Assembly (NCBI GenBank): GCA_001730095.1
Contig: MDLF01000075.1
Location: 1 to 53,541, forward strand
DNA from: Rhodobacteraceae bacterium (ex Bugula neritina AB1)
Lineage (GTDB): Bacteria > Pseudomonadota > Alphaproteobacteria > Rhodobacterales > Rhodobacteraceae
DNA: 53,541 bases
Direction: 5' to 3'
Below are positions 8,726-17,814 of the stretch, piece by piece. Position 1 is the first letter of the stretch, and every line of letters starts with the position of its first letter. The notes below the pieces were generated by a model that saw nothing but the letters and a program-made list of their open reading frames with translations, did no database searches and was not told the origin of the DNA. The translations under genes were made by a program, and so were the position numbers.

Positions 8726-9094
8726 ATGATCCAGATGCAAACAAATCTGGATGTTGCTGACAACTCCGGCGCTCGCCGAGTTCAGTGCATCAAGGTTCTG
8801 GGTGGCTCCAAGCGTAAATACGCATCCGTAGGCGACATCATCGTCGTCTCGGTCAAGGAAGCCATCCCGCGCGGCCGCGTGAAAAAAGGCGACGTCCGCA
8901 AGGCCGTTGTCGTACGCACCGCCAAAGAAGTCCGCCGCGAAGACGGCACTGCAATCCGTTTTGACCGGAACGCAGCCGTTATCCTGAACAACAACAACGA
9001 GCCGGTTGGTACCCGTATCTTTGGCCCGGTTGTTCGTGAACTGCGCGCGAAAAACTTCATGAAGATCATCTCGCTTGCTCCGGAGGTGCTGTAA
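8726..9094 (+). CDS. rplN: 50S ribosomal protein L14
   Basis: 122 residues, the usual length. [18 protein letters not shown] and the C-terminal LREKNFMKI-like [17 protein letters not shown] are the classic ends of L14. Contacts 16S helix 14 in an intersubunit bridge and is the landing site of ribosome silencing factor RsfS. rplX begins 2 bases after its stop. Confidence 0.98.
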   Translation: MIQMQTNLDVADNSGARRVQCIKVLGGSKRKYASVGDIIVVSVKEAIPRGRVKKGDVRKAVVVRTAKEVRREDGTAIRFDRNAAVILNNNNEPVGTRIFGPVVRELRAKNFMKIISLAPEVL

Positions 9095-9096
9095 CA

Positions 9097-9402
9097 ATGG
9101 CTGCTAAACTCCGCAAAGGCGATAAGGTCATCGTGCTGTCAGGCCGTGACAAGGGCAAAGAAGGCACCATTGCCTCTGTTGACCCGAAAGCCGGCAAGGC
9201 CATCGTCGACGGCGTGAACATGGCGATCCGCCACACCCGCCAGTCGCAAAACGAACAGGGCGGCCGTCTGCCCAAAGCGCTGCCGATCGACATGTCGAAC
9301 CTGGCACTGCTGGACTCCAACGGCAAAGCAACCCGCGTCGGCTTCCGCGAGGAAGACGGCAAGAAGGTCCGCTTTGCGAAAACCACCGGGGAGACTGTCT
9401 GA
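9097..9402 (+). CDS. rplX: 50S ribosomal protein L24
   Basis: 101 residues with an N-terminal KOW motif ([17 protein letters not shown], residues 7-23). An assembly-initiating protein near the exit tunnel. Its stop overlaps the start of rplE (TGATG at 9400-9404), so the two are translationally coupled. Confidence 0.98.
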   Translation: MAAKLRKGDKVIVLSGRDKGKEGTIASVDPKAGKAIVDGVNMAIRHTRQSQNEQGGRLPKALPIDMSNLALLDSNGKATRVGFREEDGKKVRFAKTTGETV

Positions 9403-9965
9403 TGGCTGACGCAGCAACCTACACCCCGCGCCTGAAGACCCTCTACAAAGAGACCATCCGTGGCGCTCTGAAAGAGGAATTCGGCTATAAGAACGACATG
9501 ATGCTCCCCAAGCTGGAGAAAATCGTTCTGAACATCGGCTGTGGCCGCGCTGCTGTCAAAGACAGCAAGAAAGCCAAATCCGCACAGGCTGACCTGACCG
9601 CAATCGCGGGCCAGAAGGCTCTGACCACTGTGGCCAAGAACTCCATCGCCGGCTTCCGCGTTCGCGAAGGCATGCCGATGGGCGCCAAGGTGACCCTGCG
9701 CGGCGACCGGATGTACGAATTCCTGGATCGTCTGACCACCATTGCGATGCCCCGTATCCGCGACTTCCGCGGCGTTTCGGGCACCTCTTTCGACGGCCGC
9801 GGCAACTATGCCATGGGTCTGAAAGAGCACATCGTGTTCCCGGAAATCGATTTTGATAAAATCGACGAAGCCTGGGGCATGGACATCGTGATCGCCACCA
9901 CCGCGAAAACCGACGCGGAAGCAAAGGCGCTGTTGAAAGCTTTCAACATGCCCTTCAACAGCTGA
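9402..9965 (+). CDS. rplE: 50S ribosomal protein L5
   Basis: 187 residues, binds 5S rRNA in the central protuberance. Conserved [13 protein letters not shown] and [22 protein letters not shown] segments are present. Starts inside the stop of rplX. Confidence 0.98.
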   Translation: MADAATYTPRLKTLYKETIRGALKEEFGYKNDMMLPKLEKIVLNIGCGRAAVKDSKKAKSAQADLTAIAGQKALTTVAKNSIAGFRVREGMPMGAKVTLRGDRMYEFLDRLTTIAMPRIRDFRGVSGTSFDGRGNYAMGLKEHIVFPEIDFDKIDEAWGMDIVIATTAKTDAEAKALLKAFNMPFNS

Positions 9966-9984
9966 GCGCGGGAAGGATAGAGAC

Positions 9985-10290
9985 ATGGCTAAGAAAAGCA
10001 TGATCGAACGCGAGAAGAAGCGCGAACGCCTGGTGGCAAAATACGCCGCAAAGCGTGCCGAGCTGAAAGAAATCGCGAAAGACGAAAGCCGCCCGATGGA
10101 AGAGCGCTTCAAGGCGCGCCTGAAACTGGCGAAACTGCCGCGCAACTCGTCGGCAACCCGTCTTCACAACCGCTGCCAGCTCACCGGCCGTCCCCATGCT
10201 TACTACCGTAAGTTGAAGGTCAGCCGTATTGCGCTGCGCGAGCTGGGGTCTGCTGGTCAGATCCCCGGCCTGGTGAAATCGAGCTGGTAA
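9985..10290 (+). CDS. rpsN: 30S ribosomal protein S14, zinc-free type
   Basis: 101 residues, the long form lacking the CxxC zinc pair of the short paralogue. The C-terminal [20 protein letters not shown] signature is present with a single Cys. Located in the small-subunit head. An AGGATAG site precedes the start. Confidence 0.98.
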   Translation: MAKKSMIEREKKRERLVAKYAAKRAELKEIAKDESRPMEERFKARLKLAKLPRNSSATRLHNRCQLTGRPHAYYRKLKVSRIALRELGSAGQIPGLVKSSW

Positions 10291-10303
10291 GGGAGAGACA
10301 GAT

Positions 10304-10696
10304 ATGAACGATCCTATCGGCGATATGCTCACCCGTATCCGTAACTCTCAGATGCGCGGCAAATCCACCGTCATGACCCCGGCTTCCAAGCTGCGGGCAT
10401 GGGTGCTGGACGTGCTGGCAGACGAGGGCTACATCCGCGGTTATGAGAAGATGACTGGTGAAAATGGTCACCCGGCCATCGAAATCAGCCTGAAATACTT
10501 CGACGGCGAACCTGTTATTCGCGAGCTCAAGCGGGTTTCCAAGCCCGGCCGCCGCGTTTACATGGGCGTCAATGACATCCCGTCGGTCCGTCAGGGCCTG
10601 GGCGTGTCGATTGTCTCCACCCCTAAGGGTGTGATGTCGGACGCAAGCGCACGCGCAGCCAACGTTGGCGGCGAAGTGCTCTGCACCGTCTTCTAA
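10304..10696 (+). CDS. rpsH: 30S ribosomal protein S8
   Basis: 130 residues; starts [16 protein letters not shown] and ends in the conserved [20 protein letters not shown] segment. In E. coli S8 also represses the spc operon by binding its mRNA; whether that holds here cannot be read from sequence alone. Confidence 0.98.
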   Translation: MNDPIGDMLTRIRNSQMRGKSTVMTPASKLRAWVLDVLADEGYIRGYEKMTGENGHPAIEISLKYFDGEPVIRELKRVSKPGRRVYMGVNDIPSVRQGLGVSIVSTPKGVMSDASARAANVGGEVLCTVF

Positions 10697-10709
10697 GGAG
10701 GCCTCGCAG

Positions 10710-11243
10710 ATGTCCCGTATTGGTAAAAAACCGGTCGAACTGCCCAGCGGCGTGTCCGCTGCCGTGTCCGGCCAGACCATCGAAGTGAAAGGCCCGAAAG
10801 GCGCCCGCACCTTCACCGCAACCGACGACGTCACTCTGACCGTGAACGACAACGTTGTCACCATCGAGCCGCGCGGCAAGTCCAAGCGTGCCCGTCAGCA
10901 GTGGGGCATGTCCCGCACTCAGGTGGCAAACCTCGTGACCGGCGTGACCCAGGGCTTCAAGAAAGAGCTTGAGATCCAGGGTGTGGGTTACCGGGCTCAG
11001 ATGCAGGGCAACACCCTGAAGCTGAACCTGGGTTACAGCCACGACGTTGATTTCACCGCTCCGGAAGGTGTCACCATCACCGCGCCGAAGCAGACCGAAA
11101 TCGTTGTGGAAGGTATCGACCAGCAGCAGGTGGGCGAAGTGGCGGCGAAAATCCGCGACTGGCGCCGTCCCGAGCCCTACAAAGGCAAAGGCATCCGCTA
11201 CAAGGGCGAGTTTATCTTCCGCAAGGAAGGCAAGAAGAAGTAA
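10710..11243 (+). CDS. rplF: 50S ribosomal protein L6
   Basis: 177 residues from the ATG at 10710 ([15 protein letters not shown]), preceded by GGAGG. Ends with [16 protein letters not shown], the L6 signature. An in-frame upstream start within rpsH is rejected because it lacks family support. Confidence 0.98.
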   Translation: MSRIGKKPVELPSGVSAAVSGQTIEVKGPKGARTFTATDDVTLTVNDNVVTIEPRGKSKRARQQWGMSRTQVANLVTGVTQGFKKELEIQGVGYRAQMQGNTLKLNLGYSHDVDFTAPEGVTITAPKQTEIVVEGIDQQQVGEVAAKIRDWRRPEPYKGKGIRYKGEFIFRKEGKKK

Positions 11244-11254
11244 GGACCAGCAAA

Positions 11255-11614
11255 ATGGCAAACAGCAAACGTACCCTGTTTCTGAAGCGCCGGCTGCGCG
11301 TCCGGAACAAGCTTCGCAAAGTGAACGCAGGCCGTCCGCGTCTGTCCGTGCACCGTTCGAACAAGAACATCTCTGTTCAACTGATCGACGATCTGCGCGG
11401 CGTGACTCTGGCAGCGGCGTCGACCCTGGAAAAAGATCTCGGTGTTGTCGGCAAGAACAACATCGAAGCGGCAACCAAAGTGGGTGCAGTGATCGCCGAG
11501 CGCGCAAAAGCGGCTGGCGTGAGCGAAGCCTACTTCGACCGCGGCGGCTTCCTGTTCCACGGCAAGGTGAAGGCTCTGGCCGACGCTGCGCGTGAAGGCG
11601 GCCTGAAGATCTAA
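11255..11614 (+). CDS. rplR: 50S ribosomal protein L18
   Basis: 119 residues; 5S rRNA binding protein with a basic N-terminus ([20 protein letters not shown]) and the C-terminal [20 protein letters not shown] signature. A 131-base gap with two strong hairpins and a promoter-like pair separates it from rpsE. Confidence 0.98.
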   Translation: MANSKRTLFLKRRLRVRNKLRKVNAGRPRLSVHRSNKNISVQLIDDLRGVTLAAASTLEKDLGVVGKNNIEAATKVGAVIAERAKAAGVSEAYFDRGGFLFHGKVKALADAAREGGLKI

Positions 11615-11623
11615 ATCCCATGC

Positions 11624-11645
11624 GGGCAGCCTTTTGGGGCTGCCC
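11624..11645 (+). other. First hairpin between rplR and rpsE
   Basis: GGGCAGCC (11624-11631) pairs exactly with GGCTGCCC (11638-11645) around TTTTGG, 9 bases after the rplR stop. No T-run follows. With the second hairpin at 11660-11677 it makes a structured leader for rpsE. Confidence 0.55.
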
Positions 11646-11659
11646 CGATGATCCGGGAG

Positions 11660-11677
11660 ACCGGCCTTCGGGCCGGT
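11660..11677 (+). other. UUCG hairpin between rplR and rpsE
   Basis: ACCGGCC (11660-11666) pairs with GGCCGGT (11671-11677) on a TTCG tetraloop, with flanking GAG/CTC bases that can extend the stem around a bulge. Such very stable loops often mark RNA ends or processing barriers. Confidence 0.55.
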
Positions 11678-11689
11678 TCTCACCAAGGA

Positions 11690-11718
11690 TTGACAGAACA
11701 GGCGCCTCCGTCTTACCG
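11690..11718 (+). promoter_or_regulatory. Candidate internal promoter before rpsE
   Basis: TTGACA at 11690-11695 is followed, 17 bases on, by TTACCG at 11713-11718. The -35 is a perfect consensus; the -10 is weak. It could supply extra transcription of rpsE-rpmD. Confidence 0.4.
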
Positions 11719-11745
11719 GACTGCGCCCTATGAAAGGAATGCCTG

Positions 11746-12315
11746 ATGGCAGAACGTGAAAACCGCCGCGGCCCGCGCCGCGACCGTGAAGAGACACCGG
11801 AATTCGCAGATCGCTTGGTCGCGATCAACCGCGTGTCCAAAACCGTAAAAGGCGGCAAGCGCTTTGGCTTTGCAGCTCTGGTTGTCGTTGGCGACCAGAA
11901 AGGCCGCGTCGGCTTTGGCAAGGGCAAGGCGAAAGAAGTGCCCGAGGCGATCCGCAAGGCGACCGAGCAGGCCAAGCGCCAGATGATCCGCGTGCCGCTG
12001 AAAGAAGGCCGCACCCTGCACCACGACATGTCCGGCCGCCACGGCGCCGGCAAGGTTGTGATGCGGACCGCGCCTGAAGGTACCGGTATCATCGCAGGTG
12101 GTCCGATGCGCGCTGTCTTCGAAATGCTCGGCGTCAAAGACGTTGTTTCGAAGTCGATCGGTTCGCAGAACCCCTACAACATGATCCGCGCCACCATCAA
12201 CGGCCTGTCCAAAGAGCAGAGCCCGCGGTCTGTGGCTCAGCGTCGCGGCAAAAAGGTTGCTGACATCCTGCCCAAGCGGGACGAAGCACCGGCAGCTGCC
12301 GAAGCTGAAGCGTAA
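11746..12315 (+). CDS. rpsE: 30S ribosomal protein S5
   Basis: 189 residues; the double-stranded RNA-binding-like domain [20 protein letters not shown] begins near residue 25 and the S5 fold segment [20 protein letters not shown] follows. Works in decoding accuracy at the mRNA entry. Short acidic/Ala C-terminal tail. Confidence 0.98.
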   Translation: MAERENRRGPRRDREETPEFADRLVAINRVSKTVKGGKRFGFAALVVVGDQKGRVGFGKGKAKEVPEAIRKATEQAKRQMIRVPLKEGRTLHHDMSGRHGAGKVVMRTAPEGTGIIAGGPMRAVFEMLGVKDVVSKSIGSQNPYNMIRATINGLSKEQSPRSVAQRRGKKVADILPKRDEAPAAAEAEA

Positions 12316-12328
12316 GGAGTAGAGACAC

Positions 12329-12517
12329 ATGGCAAAAACTATTGTCGTCAAGCAGATCGGTTCTCCGATCCGCCGCCCCGCCAAACAGCGCGCGACCCTG
12401 GTCGGCCTGGGCCTGAACAAGATGCACAAGACCCGTGAGCTGGAGGATACTCCTTCGGTCCGCGGCATGGTCAACTCGATCCCGCATATGGTTCAGATCA
12501 TCGAAGAGCGCGACTAA
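12329..12517 (+). CDS. rpmD: 50S ribosomal protein L30
   Basis: 62 residues, [20 protein letters not shown] at the start and [16 protein letters not shown] at the end. Last gene of the second r-protein block: a terminator follows and rplO, normally next, lies about 1.6 kb away beyond two DUF1127 genes. Confidence 0.97.
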   Translation: MAKTIVVKQIGSPIRRPAKQRATLVGLGLNKMHKTRELEDTPSVRGMVNSIPHMVQIIEERD

Positions 12518-12544
12518 GCCTCTTTTGATGCAGACTTTGGAAAG

Positions 12545-12571
12545 CGCCTCCGGGAAACCGGGGGCGTTTTT
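12545..12571 (+). terminator. Terminator after rpmD
   Basis: A 9-bp stem CGCCTCCGG / CCGGGGGCG (12545-12553 with 12558-12566, one wobble) on a GAAA loop is followed by TTTTT. Ends the rpmC-rpmD transcript. Confidence 0.9.
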
Positions 12572-12678
12572 CGTTTTGACAATCCTGCCGGAACAAGGGG
12601 CGGGTTCTGCGGCAGGGCGGTTAACCTTCTGGCAAGGCCCCTTGCATGGCTTGCATAGCGGGCAGTCCGAACCGTCAG

Positions 12679-12707
12679 TTGTACGACTCAGGCGCCGGGC
12701 CTATTTC
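12679..12707 (+). promoter_or_regulatory. Promoter of first DUF1127 gene
   Basis: TTGTAC (12679-12684), 17-base spacer, TATTTC (12702-12707). The second DUF1127 gene has the same -35 and a near-identical -10 at the same spacing, which supports both calls. The leader would be about 60 bases. Confidence 0.6.
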
Positions 12708-12775
12708 GATGCCACAACAACAGACCAAACACGGACAGCCGGGAATAGGCCCGGCCCGCCAGTACAAGGATCTTA

Positions 12776-12988
12776 ATGATGGCACATGTTATTTCCGCTC
12801 CGGCCGGCCTTTCCCTGACCGCCCGCATCCACGCAGCCTTTGCCGGTGTTGTCGTCTCCTGGATGAAGGCCCGCGACTTCCAGCAGACGTTCAAAGAACT
12901 GGACGCGCTGACCGATCACGAGCTGTATGACATCGGCGTCCGCCGCTGCGACATTGGTGACATCGCGCGCCGGCACGTCTACGGCTAA
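12776..12988 (+). CDS. DUF1127 small arginine-rich protein
   Basis: 70 residues. The C-terminal DUF1127 motif is clear: ELDALTDHELYDIGVRRCDI, then ARRHVYG. Proteins of this class are abundant in alphaproteobacteria. Some have been reported to bind RNA or affect small-RNA turnover and nutrient responses; the role here is unknown. Two adjacent ATGs (12776, 12779) both suit the AAGGA site. It has its own promoter and terminator and a paralogue 266 bases downstream. Confidence 0.85.
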   Translation: MMAHVISAPAGLSLTARIHAAFAGVVVSWMKARDFQQTFKELDALTDHELYDIGVRRCDIGDIARRHVYG

Positions 12989-13051
12989 GAATTCCTTTTC
13001 TCCCGGGCGCTCCTCTCCTCCTCCTCTTGTTGCCCGGGCCAAAGCGCCTCT

Positions 13052-13075
13052 GCCCCTGCCGGGCAGGGGCGTTTT
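13052..13075 (+). terminator. Terminator after first DUF1127 gene
   Basis: GCCCCTG (13052-13058) pairs with CAGGGGC (13064-13070) over CCGGG, followed by GTTTTC. It makes the first DUF1127 gene a single-gene unit. Confidence 0.8.
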
Positions 13076-13150
13076 CTCTTGGCGCAGGGCAGGATCTCTC
13101 ACGCAGTTGTGTTATGCGCCCGCTGCATAGCCGCCAGACCGTAGCATCCG

Positions 13151-13179
13151 TTGTACAGCTGCGCCGCCATCCTTATCTC
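13151..13179 (+). promoter_or_regulatory. Promoter of second DUF1127 gene
   Basis: TTGTAC (13151-13156), 17-base spacer, TATCTC (13174-13179). This is almost the same pair as in front of the first paralogue (TTGTAC-17-TATTTC), while the rest of the two leaders differs. Confidence 0.6.
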
Positions 13180-13254
13180 CGGTTCACTTCAGACGAACAG
13201 ATCAAGCGGCGCGCCAGAGGCACAGTCTGGCAGCGCAGCGAAGGAACAAGAACA

Positions 13255-13470
13255 ATGGCATATTCAACTCTTTCCACACCAGCATCGGCTGGTCTCTTCA
13301 CCCGTTTCCTGAGCGTGGCCTCCGGCCTCTACCGGAACTGGCAGCTGCGGCGCGAATACAGGGCAACCGTATACGCCCTGCGCGCGCTCTCGGCCCGCGA
13401 TCTGGCCGACATCGGGCTCAGCCGCTGCGCCATCCCCGGCGTCGCCCGCGAGCACGTCTACGGCAAGTAA
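13255..13470 (+). CDS. DUF1127 small arginine-rich protein (paralogue)
   Basis: 71 residues from the ATG at 13255 (MAYSTLSTPASAGLF). The C-terminal half YALRALSARDLADIGLSRCA, then VAREHVYGK is a full DUF1127 motif closely matching its upstream neighbour (ARRHVYG / AREHVYGK ending). It is a separate unit with its own promoter and terminator. Longer upstream frames run through the first gene's terminator and are rejected. Confidence 0.87.
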   Translation: MAYSTLSTPASAGLFTRFLSVASGLYRNWQLRREYRATVYALRALSARDLADIGLSRCAIPGVAREHVYGK

Positions 13471-13524
13471 TTTCTCCGGCCGGCTGACGGATCCTCCTCC
13501 CTCTTCGAAAGCCCGGCCCGAAAG

Positions 13525-13553
13525 CGCTCCTGCCATCCGGCGGGGGCGTTTTT
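13525..13553 (+). terminator. Terminator after second DUF1127 gene
   Basis: A 10-bp stem with two wobbles (13525-13534 with 13539-13548, loop ATCC) followed by TTTTT. Confidence 0.8.
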
Positions 13554-14091
13554 GTTTCCTGAGCAAGAAAACACCGCCCGGCTGACAGGCTGTGCACTGC
13601 CCTACTTGATCTTCAAAACCGGGGTCGTCAGACCGTTGCGCCTCCACCGTACGCACCGCCTACGGCGCCTTAACCCACCTCTGGCAATATCATCTCCGGT
13701 CATGATCACCCGCCGGGCCTGACACCCCCGGCACCTGGAACAGGGCTCCGGTCTGGCACCCGGAGCGCGCGATACGCGTATTCGCATGGGGTCACCCCTA
13801 TCCCATCTCCACCCCGGGCGGCGCCGCCAACCTTTAACGGACGGCCAGCAGCGGAACGGACACAGAGTAACAGGCGGCAAGATGTGCAACCGGCAGGGCA
13901 GGGGCCTTGGCGGGAACGTGTCTTGCCAGACATTCTGCGCTTGCACAGGGCAGGTGCCCGCAGGGCTTGATCCCATTCCCCAACCCGTCTATACGCCCCC
14001 GGTGGCGTTCTGCGCCACGGAATCACCAATCAAGAAAAGCCGCGGTTGGCCCATCACGCTTCGGGGGCCACATCCGGCAAGGAGAAGCGAC
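13554..14091. other. Long leader/spacer before rplO
   Basis: No gene is visible between the DUF1127 terminator and rplO (538 bases). It holds the rplO promoter (13967-13995). The 400 bases before that promoter have no family-like frame on either strand and contain GC-rich imperfect repeats. Confidence 0.55.
13967..13995 (+). promoter_or_regulatory. Promoter of the rplO-secY-adk block
   Basis: TTGATC (13967-13972), 17-base spacer, TATACG (13990-13995), about 97 bases before the rplO start. A good match to a housekeeping sigma promoter and the only clear one in the gap. Confidence 0.65.
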
Positions 14092-14562
14092 ATGAAACTT
14101 CACGAACTCAGCGACAATCCTGGCGCCGCCAAGAAACGTACCCGTGTGGCCCGTGGCCCCGGTTCCGGCAAAGGCAAAATGGGTGGCCGTGGTATCAAAG
14201 GTCAGAAATCCCGCTCGGGTGTTTCGATCAATGGCTACGAAGGCGGTCAGATGCCTTTGTACCAGCGTCTGCCCAAGCGCGGCTTCAACAAGCCGAACCG
14301 CAAGGCATACGCCGTTGTGAACCTGGGCCTGATCCAGAAATTCATCGACGCAGGCAAACTGGACGCAGGCAGCATCACCGAAGATTCGCTGATTGCATCC
14401 GGCCTGGTACGTCGCAAGCTGGACGGCATCCGCGTCCTGGCCAAAGGCGAAATCACTGCCAAGGCAACCATCGCGGTCACCGGCGCCTCCAAGGCCGCTG
14501 TTGAGGCCGTAGCCAAGGCTGGCGGCTCTCTGACCGCGGCAAACGCAGCCGCCGCAGAGTAA
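14092..14562 (+). CDS. rplO: 50S ribosomal protein L15
   Basis: 156 residues from the ATG at 14092 ([16 protein letters not shown]) with AAGGAGA upstream. The glycine-rich N-terminus [20 protein letters not shown] is the L15 hallmark. An upstream in-frame start at 13786 would add a 102-residue non-family leader covering the promoter, so it is rejected. Confidence 0.97.
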   Translation: MKLHELSDNPGAAKKRTRVARGPGSGKGKMGGRGIKGQKSRSGVSINGYEGGQMPLYQRLPKRGFNKPNRKAYAVVNLGLIQKFIDAGKLDAGSITEDSLIASGLVRRKLDGIRVLAKGEITAKATIAVTGASKAAVEAVAKAGGSLTAANAAAAE

Positions 14563-14615
14563 GCGCTTGTGAGCGGCGCCAATGCCGCTTACATAAGCTC
14601 TCGAGTTTTCCCATG

Positions 14616-14651
14616 ACGCCGCCCGAGCCGGAAAACGGTTCCGGGCGGCGT
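14616..14651 (+). other. Strong stem-loop between rplO and secY
   Basis: ACGCCGCCCG (14616-14625) pairs exactly with CGGGCGGCGT (14642-14651), and the inner AGCCG/CGGTT extends it. Only TTT then CC follows, so it is at most a partial terminator; it could set the ratio between L15 and SecY. Confidence 0.55.
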
Positions 14652-14675
14652 TTCCGCTAAAGAAGAGACCTTTTC

Positions 14676-16040
14676 ATGGTATCAGCAGCAGAACAAATGG
14701 CGGCGAACACCAGCTGGGCGGCCCTTGGCAAAGCCACGGATCTGCGCAACCGCATCCTGTTCACTATCGGCCTATTGATCGTCTACCGCCTGGGCACCTT
14801 CATTCCGGTTCCCGGCATTGACGCAGACGCCCTGCGCCAGTTCATGGAACAGGCAGGTCAGGGCATCGGCGGCATGGTGTCGATGTTCACCGGCGGCGCG
14901 CTTGGCCGCATGGGGATCTTTGCCCTTGGCATCATGCCCTATATCTCCGCCTCCATTATCGTTCAGCTTCTGACCTCGATGGTGCCTTCGCTTGAGCAAA
15001 TCAAGAAAGAGGGCGAGCAGGGCCGTAAGAAGATCAACCAGTACACCCGCTACGGCACCGTGGCGCTGGCGACTGCGCAGGCCTATGGGCTGGCGGTGTC
15101 GCTGGAGCAGGGCGATCTGGCCACTGATCCGGGCATGTATTTCCGCATGGCCTGCATGATCACCCTGGTGGGGGGCACCATGTTCCTGATGTGGCTGGGC
15201 GAGCAGATCACCCAGCGTGGCATCGGCAACGGCATCTCGCTGATCATCTTTGTTGGCATCATTGCCGAGGTCCCGGCCTCGATTGCGCAGTTCTTTGCCT
15301 CTGGCCGGTCCGGCGCCATCAGCCCTGCCGTGATCATCGGGGTGATCCTGATGGTGATTGCAGTGATCATGTTTGTGGTGTTCATGGAACGCGCGCTGCG
15401 CAAGATCCACATCCAGTACCCGCGTCGCCAGGTCGGCATGAAGGTCTATGACGGCGGCTCCTCGCATCTGCCGGTCAAGGTGAACCCGGCGGGCGTGATC
15501 CCGGCGATCTTTGCCTCCTCGCTGTTGCTGCTGCCGACCACCATCTCTGCGTTCTCCTCCGGTGCCGCGACCGGTCCGGTGATGTCCTGGCTGCTGGCCA
15601 ACTTCGGCCCCGGCCAGCCGCTGTATCTGTTGTTCTTCGTCGCGATGATCGTGTTCTTTGCCTATTTCTACACGTTCAACGTTTCCTTCAAACCGGATGA
15701 CGTGGCGAATAACCTCAAGAACCAGAACGGCTTTGTTCCCGGTATCCGTCCCGGCAAAAAGACTGCGGAATACATCGAATATGTTGTGAACCGCATCTTG
15801 GTCCTGGGCTCCGGCTACCTGGCGCTGGTCTGCCTCCTGCCAGAGGTGCTCCGCGGCCAATTCGCCATCCCGGTATATTTTGGCGGCACGTCCGTTCTGA
15901 TTGTGGTATCCGTCACTATGGACACAATCCAGCAGGTGCAAAGCCACCTCCTTGCGCATCAGTATGAGGGCCTTATCGAGAAGAGCCAGCTGCGCGGGCG
16001 CAACAAGAAACGGACAAAACGGGGACCCTCTCGCCGATGA
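14676..16040 (+). CDS. secY: Preprotein translocase subunit SecY
   Basis: 454 residues with ten expected membrane spans; the central channel of the Sec translocase in the inner membrane. Seen: [20 protein letters not shown] (TM1), the plug region with [34 protein letters not shown], and the basic cytoplasmic tail [11 protein letters not shown]. In its normal place between rplO and adk; its stop overlaps the adk start (ATGA at 16037). Confidence 0.98.
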   Translation: MVSAAEQMAANTSWAALGKATDLRNRILFTIGLLIVYRLGTFIPVPGIDADALRQFMEQAGQGIGGMVSMFTGGALGRMGIFALGIMPYISASIIVQLLTSMVPSLEQIKKEGEQGRKKINQYTRYGTVALATAQAYGLAVSLEQGDLATDPGMYFRMACMITLVGGTMFLMWLGEQITQRGIGNGISLIIFVGIIAEVPASIAQFFASGRSGAISPAVIIGVILMVIAVIMFVVFMERALRKIHIQYPRRQVGMKVYDGGSSHLPVKVNPAGVIPAIFASSLLLLPTTISAFSSGAATGPVMSWLLANFGPGQPLYLLFFVAMIVFFAYFYTFNVSFKPDDVANNLKNQNGFVPGIRPGKKTAEYIEYVVNRILVLGSGYLALVCLLPEVLRGQFAIPVYFGGTSVLIVVSVTMDTIQQVQSHLLAHQYEGLIEKSQLRGRNKKRTKRGPSRR

Positions 16041-16684
16041 CCAACATTATCCTCCTTGGCCCGCCTGGCGCGGGCAAAGGTACGCAAGCGCGTTACCTGG
16101 TTGAATCTCGCGGCATGGTGCAGCTCAGCACCGGTGACATGCTGCGGGATGCCCAGACTTCCGGCACCGAAATGGGCAAGAAAGTTGCCGCCATCATGGC
16201 CGAAGGCAAGCTGGTCACCGACCAGATCGTCATCGGCCTGATCCGCGAGAAACTGCGGGAAGGTGCCGAGGGCGGTTTCATCTTTGACGGTTTCCCGCGC
16301 ACCCTGGCCCAGGCCGACGCGCTGGCCAAGCTGCTAGATGAGATGGGCTACAAGCTCGACGCGGTGATCGAGATGCAGGTCGATGACGAGGCACTGGTTG
16401 CCCGCGTCACTGGCCGCTCCACTTGCGGCGGCTGCGGCGAGGTGTATCACGACCAGACCAAACCCTGGCCTGCGGATGGCAATTGCACCAACTGCGGCAG
16501 CACCGACGTAAAGCGCCGGGCGGACGACAATGAGGACAGCCTCAAGACCCGCCTGATGGAATACTACAAAAAGACCTCGCCGCTGATCGGCTACTACTAC
16601 GCCAAGGGCAGCCTGCAGCGCCTGGACGGTCTGGCTTCGATCGAGACCGTCCGCAAGGACATGGCCTGGATCATGGGCGAATAA
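16037..16684 (+). CDS. adk: Adenylate kinase
   Basis: 215 residues; interconverts ATP + AMP and 2 ADP in the cytoplasm. P-loop [10 protein letters not shown] at residues 7-16, the lid with DGFPRT nearby, and a zinc-type LID with two CxxC pairs (CGGC and CTNC), a feature of many long-form bacterial enzymes. Coupled to secY by a 4-base overlap. The cluster is then broken by a minus-strand BLUF gene. Confidence 0.98.
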   Translation: MTNIILLGPPGAGKGTQARYLVESRGMVQLSTGDMLRDAQTSGTEMGKKVAAIMAEGKLVTDQIVIGLIREKLREGAEGGFIFDGFPRTLAQADALAKLLDEMGYKLDAVIEMQVDDEALVARVTGRSTCGGCGEVYHDQTKPWPADGNCTNCGSTDVKRRADDNEDSLKTRLMEYYKKTSPLIGYYYAKGSLQRLDGLASIETVRKDMAWIMGE

Positions 16685-16721
16685 GCCGCTCTACAACTTT
16701 GCGAACTTCGGGGAGGCGGCT

Positions 16722-17138
16722 TTACAGTCGCCTTTCTTGTTCTAGAGCTGTGCGTTTCAGCTCGATCAAGGTCATCTGTTTGATGTCATCACTGCTGTCG
16801 CAAGTCAGGTCCGGTAGCGTTTTCGTCAGCCAGCTCTTACCGCCGGAAAGATCCAGGTAGCCCATCGACCAATCGACGAAACTGCGTTCTGTTGTTTCGT
16901 CCTGCAGTATCTCATGAAATCCAAAATGTCGCTCATCTTCCCGGATTCTGGCAGCAAGGGATCGGATGTGTGGCTCAGGCCCTTCCAGAATCTGCAGGTA
17001 ATCCCAGCCGCTGCGCACCAAAAAACCAGAGATGCTGTTTTCGCTGTTTTGGGGCGCGGCTTGCCGTAGGATGTCGACATCTACAACTGAATAGGGCGGA
17101 AATGCCGCTTTGGATTTGTAAAGAAGCCTTGTAACCAT
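16722..17138 (-). CDS. BLUF-domain blue-light sensor
   Basis: 138 residues from the ATG at 17138 with AGGAGA upstream. Flavin-binding BLUF domain across about residues 2-95 and a short C-terminal extension with no output domain. All key residues are there at the spacing of AppA: Tyr7 (LLYKS), Asn31, Gln49 (YLQILEG), Trp90 and Met92 (DWSMG). It should therefore be photoactive and, like other stand-alone BLUF proteins, signal through a partner protein. No partner is adjacent. It lies antisense between adk and rpsM, inside the ribosomal protein cluster. Confidence 0.9.
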   Translation of the reverse strand: MVTRLLYKSKAAFPPYSVVDVDILRQAAPQNSENSISGFLVRSGWDYLQILEGPEPHIRSLAARIREDERHFGFHEILQDETTERSFVDWSMGYLDLSGGKSWLTKTLPDLTCDSSDDIKQMTLIELKRTALEQERRL

Positions 17139-17247
17139 CAATCACCTTCTCCTACTGTTTTAGTCAGCTTAGCCAAAGCCTTTGACGTTGGCTACATTCT
17201 GATGCGCAGGAGGTTTGCTGTCTTGGCGGCAATGTGCGCCATGCCTG

Positions 17248-17276
17248 TTGACGCGACAATCAATTCCCCCTAGGTA
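17248..17276 (+). promoter_or_regulatory. Promoter of rpsM-rpsK-rpoA-rplQ
   Basis: TTGACG (17248-17253), 17-base spacer, TAGGTA (17271-17276), about 148 bases before rpsM. It restarts transcription after the BLUF gene interruption. Confidence 0.65.
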
Positions 17277-17430
17277 CCCCCATCCCTTCTGGGAATGATT
17301 CCCGGCGGATGGATTCGTCTGTCTGCCTCACCACCTCGAGATGCTGGACCCTCTGGCCACACTGCCACGGTCAAGTGTTGTGAAAAAAGGTTCCGGAGCT
17401 ACGGAACCGCAACGAAAAGGAAAGTGACAC

Positions 17431-17799
17431 GTGGCACGTATTGCCGGCGTTAACATCCCGACTGCAAAGCGGGTTCCCATCGCCCTCACCTACATCACCG
17501 GTATCGGCAACACTTCGGCGAAAGCCATCTGTGAAGCTGTTGGCATCGACGCAACCCGTCGTGTGAACGAACTGTCCGACGCTGAAGTTCTGGCCGTGCG
17601 CGAGCACATCGACGCCAACTACACCGTCGAAGGCGACCTGCGCCGTGAAGTGACCATGAACATCAAACGCCTGATGGATCTGGGCTGCTACCGTGGCCTG
17701 CGCCACCGCCGCAACCTGCCGGTCCGCGGTCAGCGTACCCACACCAACGCTCGCACTCGCAAAGGCCCCGCAAAGGCCATCGCTGGCAAGAAGAAGTAA
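17431..17799 (+). CDS. rpsM: 30S ribosomal protein S13
   Basis: 122 residues from a GTG start ([20 protein letters not shown]) with AAGGAAAG upstream. The C-terminal [20 protein letters not shown] is the S13 signature. Sits in the small-subunit head and contacts the P-site tRNA. rpmJ, often found just before, is not present here. Confidence 0.97.
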   Translation: MARIAGVNIPTAKRVPIALTYITGIGNTSAKAICEAVGIDATRRVNELSDAEVLAVREHIDANYTVEGDLRREVTMNIKRLMDLGCYRGLRHRRNLPVRGQRTHTNARTRKGPAKAIAGKKK

Positions 17800-17814
17800 G
17801 GGAGGGTTTGATCA

